NCBI GenBank assembly: GCA_013433145.1
Contig: CM024170.1
Span: forward strand, 9,063,366 to 9,127,365
Source of the DNA: Ascaris suum
Lineage: Eukaryota; Nematoda; Chromadorea; Rhabditida; Ascarididae
Direction: 5' to 3'
DNA: 64,000 nt
Below are positions 24,405-36,484 of this stretch, piece by piece. The position numbers and the translations under genes were made by a program. The notes under the pieces are model-generated. The model was not told where the DNA came from. It saw only the letters and a list, made by a program, of their open reading frames with translations, and made no database searches. Positions within the stretch are counted from its first letter, which is position 1. Each line of letters opens with the position of its first letter.

Positions 24405-27400
24405 TCTCTTTTTCCTCACACACTCTGTGCTTATCTTTCAGTGCTTCCTTTCATTTCTTCTTTTTATAAGTTATCAATTAATTTGGAGCTATTTGATCCT
24501 GGATAATATTCCGCAAATGCTTATACTACCGTAACAGTTAATGAGATCATTTCGCAATGAATAGATATTTAGACGAATAGGACTAGGTATGCAAAATTGA
24601 AAAATATGTTTGTCAATCGCTACCTCTGAAGTGAAAAATTTCGTTTGAGATAATTTTTCTGAAGACATTCATTTTTTACTCTGGTAGAATTCTCGTATTT
24701 TCATATTCCTCATCAGAGAATGAGGTCACTTATTTGAAACGCTTATATTCCTCTGATTTTGTTGCGTCATCTTTCCACAATCCTCAAATATCATCAAAAG
24801 ACAATATTTCCTCCTGTTGAAGTAAACTACGAGCTATGACTGATAATTTAGCCAGAAATCTATGGAAGATAGCATGTTGTTATGTTATCGAAGGCGTACA
24901 TCAGCTAAGATTTTCATCGACGGAATCTTACCTTCGTTCATATATGTGGTGGAGTATCCTTTCTCCGTGAGGGGTAGTGACATATCTGTGCATTGGAATA
25001 GGCGGAATTTTTAAGCGACAGTGTTAAAAATATATGTTCATTTCGTGCTTTTTGCGTATTTGAATATTTGAACTACGCTTGTTCCGTTCACATTAGCATC
25101 TATTTCTGATTGATTCGAACAACGCTTGCTTTTCTTCAGCGCTCTATTCTCGGTATCCTATAAGACTTCGATCAACCGGTTCGACCGGTCACTTTTAAAA
25201 ATTTCTCTATTTTCCACAATGATCCTGAAAGAAATGATGGTTGATGGTTTGCAAGAAATTCTTCCTAGTTGGTATTACAATGACGAATGCAGGCGGCGAT
25301 AGTGTTCATAATTTTTTTCGTGTCTTGTGGCATGTTATAAACGCTGTACAGTTTCAGGGGATTTTACGGTACTTCCTGCGTTATCGAGGGGAGAGGGGAG
25401 GTAGTCACACCTATGATGTCTAAAGGAAGGTGCACCATATTGACCCTGTTGTTCATAGAAGCAATCGTACTGCTTGTGCGGAAGTACAACGTTTACGACA
25501 GTGCATATTTGGTTGTGTTGTTCTCTAAAGAATTGTACAGTAAATTGTTTTCAATGCAGTGGTGTTTATTTTTGTCTGCATAAAACGTAATGGCTGAATG
25601 CATAGTTGAGGAATATGTGTAACAAACCTTAAATAGTCACGTTTAGTGTTCCACTGGATCTTTGTGCCAATAAAGTTTTTATTTATAATTTGTTTCATTT
25701 GTAGCTTATTTTATTCCCACCTGTTTGACATTTATTTCTCTTTTTTTATTCCTTAGCCTTTTATTATCATCCGAGGACTGTGAATGACGGTGAAACCGAT
25801 AAAAGGTTTTCTCTAATTTTGAAAGTTCTATAGCAGTACAAATCTGTGCACGTATTGCTCACTTATGTGCTTGAAAGACATGGATTTATCCAACGCTACG
25901 CTTGCATCGCACTCAATTATTCCGTTGTCGTTTCTTCTTCCATTAACCTAAGAGAATATTCCATATTCAAAACTCACTCTCACTCTACTCTCCATGAATG
26001 AATATTTATTCGCATACCATATAATACGGTTCTGAAAGCATGGAGATGATTACGAAATTTCACATTATAGTGAACTAGAACACTTCTGAGAAGAGGAAAA
26101 CGCGAACAACCTTACAAGCAGCCGACGATATTTACTTGAAAAGCACAAGAGCGCCTAGGAGTGCCATTATTGAGGTATACGTATTGCTTAAGTACAACAT
26201 GGACTTGCACACTCAGGAGAAGCACTTGGCTTCCGCCCACTGATTCATGATGCCAACCCCGTACAAATCGCGTGCTACCTTCACTCCCAGATGTCATCAA
26301 TAAATGCACACACAAGCGAGGAGTTCGTTAACACACAAGTAGAGAAAGAAAGCGTGTTTCATTATGCTCATTTGAAATGAGTCAGTGCATCAGCATCCGA
26401 CCCATAACAATATAAAAAAGCATTTCGTTCGTAGAGTTAGATATGAGAAAATGAAGTGCAAAGAAAATGAACGGAAACATTTAATTCTCATTTAGTATAA
26501 CCAGTAAACGCAGACAAAATATAAGCTGGATGATACTTTTCCATTGCATGACCAGTGATATAAAATGGAGTGATTATCAGCTTCGACAAGCGACGAAACG
26601 TTGACCGCTTATTCTGATGGTGAATTCCATTCATTTGTTACCTTTTCGAGAAAGCACTTGAATTTATTCGAGCAGCATTTATTAACAGTAAGCTTACGAA
26701 CTTTGGCGGAATAGGTGGGGCAGACAGCAGTTTTGGCATATGTAAGGAAATTCTGCAGGGCAGAGATCAGTTTGACAAAAAGAAGGCGACGCAGCTCAAA
26801 GTTGTCGAGGACAGTGCGGATTCATTCACAATTTATTTTATTTCATTTTACTTTGCTTTATTAAAATATTTTGAGAGCTGTCAATGTTTTCTCGACAGTC
26901 GAACAATGAAACATCTTCAATCAGATTTAGCAGCGACTATCGTTATATGAATCCCACACCTGGGAGGTGTCCTCGAGAATTAATCAGAATAAATGTCTAG
27001 TGAGTAAGAAGAAGGTTGTGGAACTGGAATTGCGCAAGGACATGCATGCTCTTAATCGGTCTTTATGAGACATTGCAAGTGGAAAGAAACCGTGTTTGCA
27101 GTTATAACACCCACTTCTTGACTGATGAAGATGATAAAGGAGGCCGCAGTTCGTAAAAAGAGCATTGTTTGGATTTGCAACCGAATCGAATGAGAGTTGT
27201 TTTATCGAGCAAGAGGCAACAGAAGTTTACAGAACCAGCGACCACTGTAGTCGAAGATATCTTGTAGGTTAGCAGCAGAGGTGAACATCTTGACGTCACC
27301 AGCGGGAGGAAAACTGTGTCAATCAGAAGGAACATTTTCTGGACGAAAGTGCAAGAACTGAACTGAACGAAAGTGCAAGGTATTAATAAAAATAAGAAAG

Positions 27401-30400
27401 AAGAAAGTGCAAGAACTGAACTCTGAGGGAATTCGCCTTTGATCTTTTGGAAGCCGCAGAGGGAGGCTCCAACATGTATTACTTTCAAACAGGTCCGGTT
27501 ATAAATCTATATATCCGCCATATCAACATGTGACAACCAACCTTAACAAGATTGAAGGAAGACCAGCGTGGTTGATATTGCTAATATTAAGAAGACAACT
27601 GGTTGTCATCAGAGATAATTTTCATGTACGTCCAGCAATTATCCGTTCCAGTAGTCGGTGCAACACAATTTAAAGATACGGGGTGCTAATTCTAAGTTTT
27701 AAAGATATAGTCTTGTATCATATCGATGGCACAGTGCTCGTAACAAGTGATCGACAAAATGTTCGACGTAATAGAGCGTTGATTTTTTCAACGATCTTGT
27801 TGAGAAATGTATATGGGATATTATTAGGTGAAGTGCTGATTGCAAACAGCAATGATTTTTGTTGTCGCAAATGTCAGTCGCTATAACATCAAATCTAGGA
27901 GGATTGAATCAGGGTGAGTAGAACATTTGTTAGGATGTGAGACCGTAGCCTTCTCTTTATAAAGTGACAAGCAAAATTTCTGAAGCAGTTGGGGCCACGA
28001 AGCATGGTCGCTAACGACGTCATCAAAGACACCAGTTAGTGGCCCTATGCTGTCGCTGATGTTCAGTTTCCCGCTCATTCAGCGCTAAAAAGGAAGTAAA
28101 TTTCTGATATGCGCGATAATGAACTTTTCATTCACCTATACCACAATCGAAATGCCTTACATTTTTATTGCATAAATGTGAGTCGAGGTAAGCGAGACAT
28201 ACGATCTGCCGCAGATCGTTGCATGTTGAGGATCTGCTGCTGCTGCAAAAAAGAAAAAATTCTTTCAAGCATTCAATCATTAGACGCCACTGTAGATGAC
28301 TACTTTCACTTTAAAGTGATCGAAAAGGAAACAGCGTCTATTTCGGTAAATCTGAGTAGCACTTCACTTCTAAAACGGTATCGCTTGCAAATTTATTCAT
28401 TTCTGAATTTCAGCCGTCCTTCCAGAAATAAATGCTAGGCACATACTATATGCCCTCGAACAAAGCCGCTGGCTCATCTATGCCTTAAATTTCTTTACTA
28501 TGATGGAGAGCGGGGGAAGGGGAGGGACTTACTGGGACAGCAGTCATCCTGTTCCTGCAATTTTGGCGAGGCGGAACAAGGCGCATAACGTTTCCGATGT
28601 GTGGGAGCAAATTATTGGTGGAAATATTTTATTAAGGTCAGTACTGCTTCATACCCCAACAACGCATTTACTGAGGTGGTTTTGTTCCACATTTTATGGT
28701 GAAATGCTGCCTTCCAGAAAAGGCAGCTGCTCTTGTGGAATTGCAGATGGAAGCGATATTCAAAGCTCGTGGTTCTTTTTTTGCCAGTATAGGCGTTAAC
28801 AGGAAGAGATATCTATAACAGGTGTGGATGAAGTTGACCACGTAGCCCGGCAAAGAAAGAAACCAGGAAGCGCATAAGTTCTTGGTGAGTGATGCAGCTT
28901 AGTCATTGATAAACACACCGCAACAAATTTAACAATATGTCGTAAAGAAGTAAGATTTGTGGACAAGACGAGATGCATTTCGAATAGCACTGAGAGGTCT
29001 CTTAGAACTGCTCATAACCTGAGACAAAAACATCAAATTCTTATATGATCGGCAACTGACACGGATTGCAGCGTCGCCGATATATAGTGTAGTTCTGCAA
29101 ATGGTCACGTGAGATAAAAGGTTTTAAAAAAATTAACTGATTAATATACTAGAAGATGAGAGGAACTTCACGGAACCACAACAGGTAACACCTGACCGGC
29201 AGGAAGGAGGTAACCGGTAAAATTAATAGTTACGGTAGAAGTCGATGGAAGAAAGACACGTTGATACGACAGAACTATAACAGCTTACAACAAAAACCTT
29301 GGGGTGACATTATCATCACTCGGGCAGCATAGGTGAATGTTCTTCGTATAGTAATTCTAAGTGACGCTTAAAAAGACACGGTCAGATGCCTTTAGGGCAT
29401 TGCGATGCATGACGCATACTCATTTCAGGTCTTGCTGGATTGAAAAGAAAGGATGGGATATCGCGACACGCTTTTAACATTTTTTGGGAGTATATAGGAA
29501 GGCAACTTTGAAATGCAGCGGTGATACCTATACTGTACTTTGTGAGCATCAAGTTGCAAAGCAGTTGAAGTATGTGCCATCAAGATTAAACCACTATGTG
29601 AAATATGCATCGCGACGTCTCATCCTTTCTACTATGTTGTAGGTGGCTATCTTCATGAACACCTCTGAGGTCTTTTCACACCGATTTATGATCTCGATTG
29701 TCGAATGTCACACATCGCCATAAAACTGTGGTGGTATTCGCCATGTTCTAACGCATTGTTTGGGAGTCCTTTGAAGTCTTTGGGGAAGTTTCTAATATTC
29801 AACAAGGTTCCTTATCCAAAGGCTTGGTCTTCTTCAATAGAGTGAAAGCGATGAGAATCGATCGGATTTCCTGATGGTGGTGTTCCGTTGCGGCAATACG
29901 AAACACAAATATTCTGAAAGAGCGTAATGAATGGCATCCCATCTAACGTTAATGTCTCGTTGTATCGTTAAAAAGCTTTTCTTACGTGAAGTAAGGATGC
30001 TTTCATCAATCGTTAAGACTGCATCTGCGATGCACTACTCAGAAATGCTTGCAAAATACATCCTCAATTCCAAGCCGATCAGCACTGCGGAACGGCACAC
30101 GCGGTTAGCAGACTTCTGACCACTCATTACTGTCTCACTGGATTAATACGTTGCATCGTCGAATATGGAAATTTTTCTCGAGAATCTTCCGTTCTCGAAA
30201 CCTTCAGAAGTGATAACTGCTCGTGCTTGAAACCTGCCAGGGAAAGAAGTTACCATCATCTCTGACTGCAACCGCCCAGTCTCTGCCTGGCTCCTGAACG
30301 ACATAGGAAGCACGAGACGGCGCACGACGAAGCTTCTCTTTCTTTTTCAGATTATGAGTGATTCTGATAGAGCTACTGAATCCGTCTAGGCGCTGCTCTC

Positions 30401-30893
30401 AAATTTTGTTTCGTCACGCACCTTTAGGACGAGATGTATCAATGACCCTGCAATTCACCTCACTTTCACACCACATGAAAATTTGATCCTATAGAAAAAT
30501 CTGTTTCCCCTCTGACTTCGATACAGATTTCAATGTTCTTTTACACATGCCCTCCGAAATTGTTCGATTCATCCCGATGATTTTATTACGAACGACTGCC
30601 GCCGCGTCGCTCTGCAATACGCGCGCGGTCTCTTTCTGTCTCTCGTGCGTTTGTGTCTAAGTGCGTCAATCCGCCTATACGATGTGTTACGTCAGGTGGG
30701 TGCCAGTGTTGCAGTGCAACTCACCTGCCTAGAATGTTGTTCTTGTGCTTTGCTTACTGCCAGCTCAGAGGGTGTACATTCTCGGGTTGTGTCTAAGTTC
30801 GGTGTTGTTGTTAGAATCAAGAGTGTTCGATACGTTGATACATATCCCGTGGAATAATTTTTTATCAGTAATGCTGCAGAATTGAGGTAGTGC
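24405..30893. other. Engrailed 3' region and intergenic DNA
   Basis: The first 1.3 kb may be engrailed 3' UTR: the first good AATAAA is at about 25670 (CCAATAAAGTTTTT). From about 26.6 to 30.3 kb there are many short frames on both strands, somewhat richer in GC, including a 128-codon hydrophobic minus-strand frame at 27488-27102. This is the look of old decayed inserted DNA, but I can identify no reverse transcriptase, integrase or transposase motif and no terminal repeats. A short duplicated segment (GAAAGTGCAAGAACTGAACT) occurs at about 27350 and 27402. Confidence 0.35.
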
Positions 30894-33494
30894 ATGCACG
30901 CATTGGTCTTCTGGCTTGGAGTGCTCTTGCTTTGGCACGCTGGTGGATGCAGTGCCGCTTCCTCATCGAGTGCAACATGCGGTGGTAAGTTTATTCTATA
31001 TCGTCGTTCAGAATTGTCGGTTCGGTGATCTAACATATAAACAATTCCTTCACATATATTCATGGATTGCCTGCTCCTCTCCGGTGGCGTAATAGTGCCG
31101 TAACAAGTGCGGGATTCGTCCATTGTCTGGTAACTCACACCCTGAGTCGCTAGTCTGACGTCCTTGGTGGAACTAGCTGCCAACCAACACTGCCTAATGT
31201 TACGAATTTTTCTAATTATGCATTTAAATTATTTACACCTCAAAGTCTTTACTTGCCTTCTTTCTAGTCCACTGAAACTGTTCTGGTTTGCAAAAAAAGA
31301 AGATGATTAATCAGCTCCTGTATCTTATGCTAATGTTCGCACCATCAAAAAAAAAAGAACCTTATTAGTGTTCGGCGTTCACCGCCACCTTTCCCCGCGG
31401 AGGCCCCTGCGTTAACATGAATCATAAATCTCGGACCGCAGGGGCTCCCGCGATCAGAAAATCCCCCGCCTCAGGGATGCCTGGTGGCCTTCGTCATCTC
31501 CGTGAAGCTAGAAGCGCGAGCTATGCGGTCGCAAACTAAAAAAGTCCTCCATTAAGTCATGGAACACAAGAAACTGCGTGATGCGGCATGCTGGAATGAG
31601 AAACGCAGAAAGGAAACGTGGCGCACGTGTCATCAGAGAACCAACAGTTTATTATGAAAGATGATATTGCGATAATATGGACACAGCCCAAAAACACAAC
31701 GGAAACCCCTGATGTGAAATAGAAGGATGTCTCGAATGAACGAAAACACTCGTAGCCTATCAAGAACCTCCGTGACATGACGCTAATAAGACGTATGTAA
31801 TCCACACGGTGCTCACAGAAATACCCATTGCTGCCGAGGTTCGACAGTTTCTGTCTCCTCTCCTGCTCTCATACTTGCCTTGCTTCTGGTGAAGGGAAAC
31901 TCTCATCTGCCGGAGAAGCAGACGAATATGCAAAGTAATACCATTTTGGAGAGGGGCCCTCTCTCCTGAACTACCCCACCTCCTGCGAGGCATTCTGAGA
32001 ACTCAACCCATCCGCCGAGGTGAAAAGCTCCCCCGCCGACGCGGGGGTCTGACTCATCATTTCACATGGCGGGGGCCTCCATTCACGGAGTCTCCTGCTA
32101 TGTGAAATGCACGTCGCAGGCCAAAGACGTTAGGATGAAATATGAAATATGACTTTGCCAAACCCCCTTACTGCTTTGGTGGGCAGCTCTATACTAGCAG
32201 GTCGATAATAATTTATAGTAGTTAAGAGATCGGCGATGTTCCCAGCGATAAAGTTTTGTTTGCCTAGTGCATGGCCTTCCTAGGAGTGTGTGGTCTCCAC
32301 TTTGGCATCGCCAACCTGTCCGCAGTTCGGCAATGCAAACCATTGGTTCTTTATATACGTTTTGCTTGTTCCCCATTTAGTTAGCGATACTGCATAAAAG
32401 TTTCGGCAAAAGGCGGCAAATATAAGTGACGTTTGTGGTGGATTACATAACCTGTGAATCAGTGGATTACCTTGGGCTGTAAATTATTAGATTACCTTGC
32501 AGTGTTAATTAATTTGACTGTCATTTTACGGCTGATGCTTAGCTTTCTGTAGACAGTAGTTAACCATTCTAAGTATTTACCTGGTTCAGGTCTAGGACCA
32601 TTCAAGTCCTCATTCAAGGTATAGCTAAAGGGAGTGACCACCTCTAGGATGGTCGAAATTGTCCGTTACCTTCTATCAAAAGTTTTACAAACAAATGGAA
32701 AGGTGATGGCTCAAAGACAGGAAAATGCGTTAATGAAACGGTGCTTGATGCAGTTGCTAGATCTGCCATCATCAAAGAACAAACCAGTTCGCTTCATTAT
32801 AATCTCTGTTTGCTGTAATGTTTTTGAAGCTCACTGTAAATATATATGCACTTTTAATACCTCCCACAGAAGAAATATTTTGTTGTTGCTGAAGTAATCA
32901 CGAGTCTAACCATATTTGTATATGTATGTCAATTTTAGCTTGTTCTCTTCTGGTGACGGAACTCGAAGCTAGTATTGCGACCGTCGACTCGAGGAAAACC
33001 ATTCAGATCGGCAGTTTTCGCGTCGATCCAAACGGAAATCAAGATGGTCTCAACGAGGTCGTTGCGGCTGCCATCTTATCCTTCTCTTTCACTGGATTTG
33101 CCTGATTTTAGAAGTAGATATTTAATGAGAGAACTGATTAAACAATTCAGCTCGGATGGTTGTGAATGGGTTGCAGTTTTTGGAAAGGAATACCTCGAAA
33201 GCGACAAATTGACTACCAAAGTTTTGCATAGCATTCACGTTAGCGATCGCATTCATATCTGCTTAGGTACCCTTTGCACGATCCGAAGCTCATATATACG
33301 AATTGTTGGATAATATATGTGCGAAAAGCAAGGAATATATACTGGTGGTGCATCCAACTACCGGCAAGTCCGTTTATCGACGTGTTGATGCCACGAAAAT
33401 TGATGGTGACAAATCTAAGCCAACATTATCGAAACTGGAATCTGCTGTAAGTGTTCTTTATGCGTTGCACTTCAGTGCAAGATGGTGCTTCCTA

Positions 33495-33572
<78 letters not shown>

Positions 33573-34759
33573 TAGGAACACATACATATGTATATAGGTT
33601 CATATATACCTATATTTGCTCGCCTTCTGCAAACTGTGGCTGCTTTTTGTTTTTGCTTCTTTTCTAGTCCTGAAGTCCTCTTGTTACCGTGCTTTGCGAT
33701 CTGTCGAAAAAGCGCTTGTCGACCAGCCTTACCCTCAAATTCTGAATCGGTTGTTACAAGTATGAACTATTTTTCCAATCGTAAATTCGAAACAAGAGTC
33801 ACCCACATATGCATCGTGACCAGTGATGTATCGGATGAATGCTCCCTCTCTTTTCCCATTTCTCAGGCTCTCTATTTCAAGAAATTATGCTGGACAAGCT
33901 AAAAGTTTTTGTGCATGATCGTAAGATCTGCTGTTGTTGGCTAAAATAGCACCACGCCGCAGCTTCACAGCCCCTCGTGAATAAAGCCTTCTTGCAGCTT
34001 AACGATATCTTGATAAAATAAGAGTACTTTCCTTTATGACAACTGCGGTTCATCTGCTACAGCTATACAGAGACTACCCCTTACGCATGTCAGTTTGCTG
34101 CATTCAAATACCTAACGTATTTTTTCAGTGCAGTGATTTTTTGGATGACTATGAAGAGGCACTGGTCGGATTCATAAGGTCGGAACACGAGGAACCCACC
34201 CGAGAGTTCTGCCACCAACAGCTCGGTGTGTCATGATTTATTGTCCATTCCAAATTCAGCTAGACCTCATGTATGCTTCCAAAACTGTAAATATTTGTTA
34301 GTCGCGTAGCATTTCATATTGCCCTAACTGTGTTATGGGGAACATATCTAAAAGCCATTTTTACAGAGTTTTATAATGTCGCCTAATCAGGTTAAAATTG
34401 GGATACAAAAAGAAGCGCAGCTACCGGCATACCTCTTTCTGAGGCATAGTGCATGCTTGGTTTTTGATGTCGAAGGAGAATCTTTCTGATATTGATTATT
34501 ATTTTAATGTGGTTGATGAGGTGCTAATTGAAGACGTAAAGCGTCGTTGGCAGGATCGATCGCTAATAGAATGCGGCGTAAAACGTCGTTCTGCTTTCGA
34601 TTTGCTTCGTCTCTTTCTAAGCTAGCAGCCTTGTCATGACTCAGATCATAAAACATTTCAGGTGTTTGTAGTTCGGTAGATGTAACGCCTTTCCCGGAAA
34701 TGCCCGATGGATCATTGCCAGAGGAAGAACAGAAGGACGACGAAAAGGATGAGCTATAA
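30894..34759 (+). CDS. Canopy (CNPY2-like) ER-resident saposin-fold protein
   Basis: ER-lumen protein of the Canopy/TMEM4 family; vertebrate members help fold or traffic receptors. Five exons join in phase: 30894-30984, 32939-33057, 33267-33446, 34129-34225 and 34662-34759, giving about 194 residues. The signal peptide is MHALVFWLGVLLLWHAGGC. The saposin-like core follows: CGAC pair, KTIQIGSFRVDPNG, then VPFARSEAH and YELLDNICAKSKEY, then CSDFLDDYEEAL, and a C-x6-C pair (CHQQLGVC). The six core cysteines match the CNPY2 pattern. The final exon adds an acidic tail ending DDEKDEL, a KDEL retention signal. Without that exon, exon 4 reads into its intron and stops at 34236 with no KDEL, so the splice decides the location of the protein. 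Intron 3 contains a long (TA)n palindrome. Confidence 0.95.
31397..31451. repeat. GC-rich inverted repeat, left side of a hairpin element
   Basis: Arms 31397-31411 and 31437-31451 (GCGGAGGCCCCTGCG and its near complement) pair at 13 of 15 positions around a 25-base loop. It lies in Canopy intron 1 and stands out by its GC content from the AT-rich surroundings. Confidence 0.6.
32030..32109. repeat. Two nested GC/AT hairpins, right side of the same element
   Basis: A perfect 7-bp stem CCCCCGC/GCGGGGG (32030-32036 and 32041-32047, loop CGAC) is followed by a perfect 10-bp inverted repeat CATTTCACAT/ATGTGAAATG (32058-32067 and 32100-32109). With the inverted repeat at 31397 it brackets about 0.7 kb of unusual composition inside Canopy intron 1, which suggests a non-autonomous mobile element or repeat. 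No transposase is seen. Confidence 0.5.
33489..33578. repeat. (TA)n microsatellite within a 90-bp palindrome
   Basis: About 37 TA units occupy 33496-33570. They are flanked by TTCCTAG on the left and CTAGGAA on the right, so the whole 90 bp is self-complementary and could extrude as a cruciform. It lies in Canopy intron 3, about 40 bases after the exon 3 donor. Confidence 0.95.
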
Positions 34760-35910
34760 ATGGTATTCATTCGATCAAGCTGGAGAAAAAGTGCTGCATC
34801 AGTTGATTATGATTTTCGAAATTCTAAGATGAGGGGAGGGGAGATGATTTTTTCGTTTCTTGTGACAAATTTTCACCTGTGAGTTCTTGATGTTATCTCA
34901 ACTAAGCAGATTTGCTCATTTAACTGTGTGCCGTTGCCAGAAGTGAACACTGACCAAAAGGGAATCACTTAGATGGATTTTGCTGTGGGAAGCAATCCTC
35001 TTTTTTTAATAATTTGGCGACAGATGTGGTTTTTCCTTTTGAGGTCAGTTCTCTGTGATATTGAATGTTGTTGTTTTCTCAATTATATCCTCATGCAATT
35101 TTGTTTTTCTTCTTTGCGAGTGGTATATAAGCGTTTAATGCAGTAAGTATAATCTGTTGCAGTGCAGAATTTTACTATGGTAATATTTTTCTCGTAGGTT
35201 CTCTTTCATTTTTTGGTGACGATCCGAAATTAATCAGCGTGTCTACAGATTTACTTGAGTTCATCACACATTAGTGTCAATGCGATCTCTGCATCTCTTT
35301 TTGGGAATTTCATGTTGCCCATTTTTTCGGGAAAGGATGGGAGCGGAAGGAAAAAAGAATGGATAGGGAAATGACGTGACATATGACCGGGCCGATATTT
35401 GTGAGGTGTACGCTGAGTTCACCTCATGTCATTCGTCAAATAGGTGAACTCATCGAGCGCATTATGTGATTGTTTTAGGTGTGTGACCACTATTTATAGA
35501 GTGAGGAAAGGTGAATGTGGCGTAAACAGTGCTGCATTAATTTATTCTTTATAAAGTAGTTGTTTTATTATAAAAAGTAATGCCTTTTAGGTTTTCCTGT
35601 AAAAAGTTTTCCATTTCTGCATCCTATGACATGCCTTCTACTAAAATCGCTTTGGCTCCGTTGAAGTTGTGGTGCATAAAAAGTAAGAGGAAACGGTCGT
35701 TGCATGGAAACGAGGTTCAATGAGAGAAGAACTCCGATTTCAGCATTGTTGTGTTAAAGAACACATTGAACACGTTTTAGCATTGTTGCATTTTTACTTC
35801 TCAACCTTTACAGCATTTCGGGGATGGAGAGTGACCGCTCGCAACTGAAACTCTAGTTTTTGTTATTTGCTTGTTGTTTTTTATTTAATTTATTGTTGCT
35901 TAGTAACTAA
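34760..35910. other. Intergenic between Canopy and the small upstream gene
   Basis: No ORF with any support. It contains an 11-bp inverted repeat TGAGTTCACCT/AGGTGAACTCA (35414-35424 and 35442-35452). A 3' splice site (TTGCTTAG) ends at 35903, just upstream of the next gene's ATG, and is a likely spliced-leader acceptor. Confidence 0.5.
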
Positions 35911-36391
35911 ATGACAAAGAATAAAGAGATTTCATTGAAGTTCGATAATCGTTACATCAAAATGTGCTGTATGCTTCACTTGTTGATACTATTGTGGGAG
36001 TACCTCCTTGGACTCGAGCTCAATAAAGTGGATGATGATATCATCCGTAGTGAGGGAACTGTTATTGTTCGTAGGAATATGACGAGCGAAGAATTGTCCA
36101 TCTCGCATATGCCTGAAGAGATGTCCGATACGTCTAAGTGGTTTCTTAAAGCATTAGATCAAGTGCGATTGCCGGATTCTGCAAGTCAATTTGCCCGTCA
36201 GGTAACATCCGTTCACATGATTGGCACATCCACTGAAAAGATTGTGATTTAAGTTTAAAAGATGTGTTATTTAGAGGTTTGGTAAAACGGCTCGCAAGCG
36301 TTGCATTATAAAGCGTACAAAGGATGCTATCACTGTTTCATCTGTATCTGCTGTAAAAAGATGTTCAAGTGGCGGCGGCGTTGCATCATAA
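35911..36391 (+). CDS. Uncharacterised small basic protein, probable first gene of an operon with eng-1
   Basis: Two exons, 35911-36201 and 36275-36391, are joined in phase 0 by a 73-base GT-AG intron (CAG|GTAACA to TTTAG), giving 135 residues. The N-terminal third is hydrophobic around residues 20-35, the middle is acidic (MTSEELSISHMPEEMSD) and the C-terminal half is strongly basic (RFGKTARKRCIIKRTK), ending in a Ser/Gly tail. I recognise no family. The ATG lies seven bases after a 3' splice site. The stop is 93 bases before the eng-1 ATG, with another 3' splice site between, which is the usual layout of a nematode operon with SL2 trans-splicing. If the first Met is wrong, the hydrophobic stretch may be non-coding. 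Confidence 0.5.
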
Positions 36392-36421
36392 GATTTGAGC
36401 ACATCCGTGAGCGAAGCGAAA

Positions 36422-36431
36422 TGTTATTTCA
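36422..36431 (+). promoter_or_regulatory. Probable trans-splice acceptor before eng-1
   Basis: TGTTATTTCAG-type 3' splice site in the 93-base gap between the small upstream gene and the eng-1 ATG. Its position fits an SL2 acceptor of an operon gene. Confidence 0.4.
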
Positions 36432-36484
36432 GTGCTGATCGAATTATCATATCATAGGCTGCAGACTAATCAACTGTGGTACTG

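Noticed and set aside
27102..27488. Hydrophobic 128-codon minus-strand frame
   Set aside because: No domain or signal peptide pattern, Leu/Phe/Ser-rich as expected from the composition, and no splice context.
33303..33667. Ile/Tyr repeat proteins
   Set aside because: Translation of the (TA)n microsatellite after the end of Canopy exon 3.
34226..34236. Stop at 34236 as the end of the Canopy protein
   Set aside because: It leaves out a conserved cysteine and the KDEL; the spliced exon at 34662 restores both.
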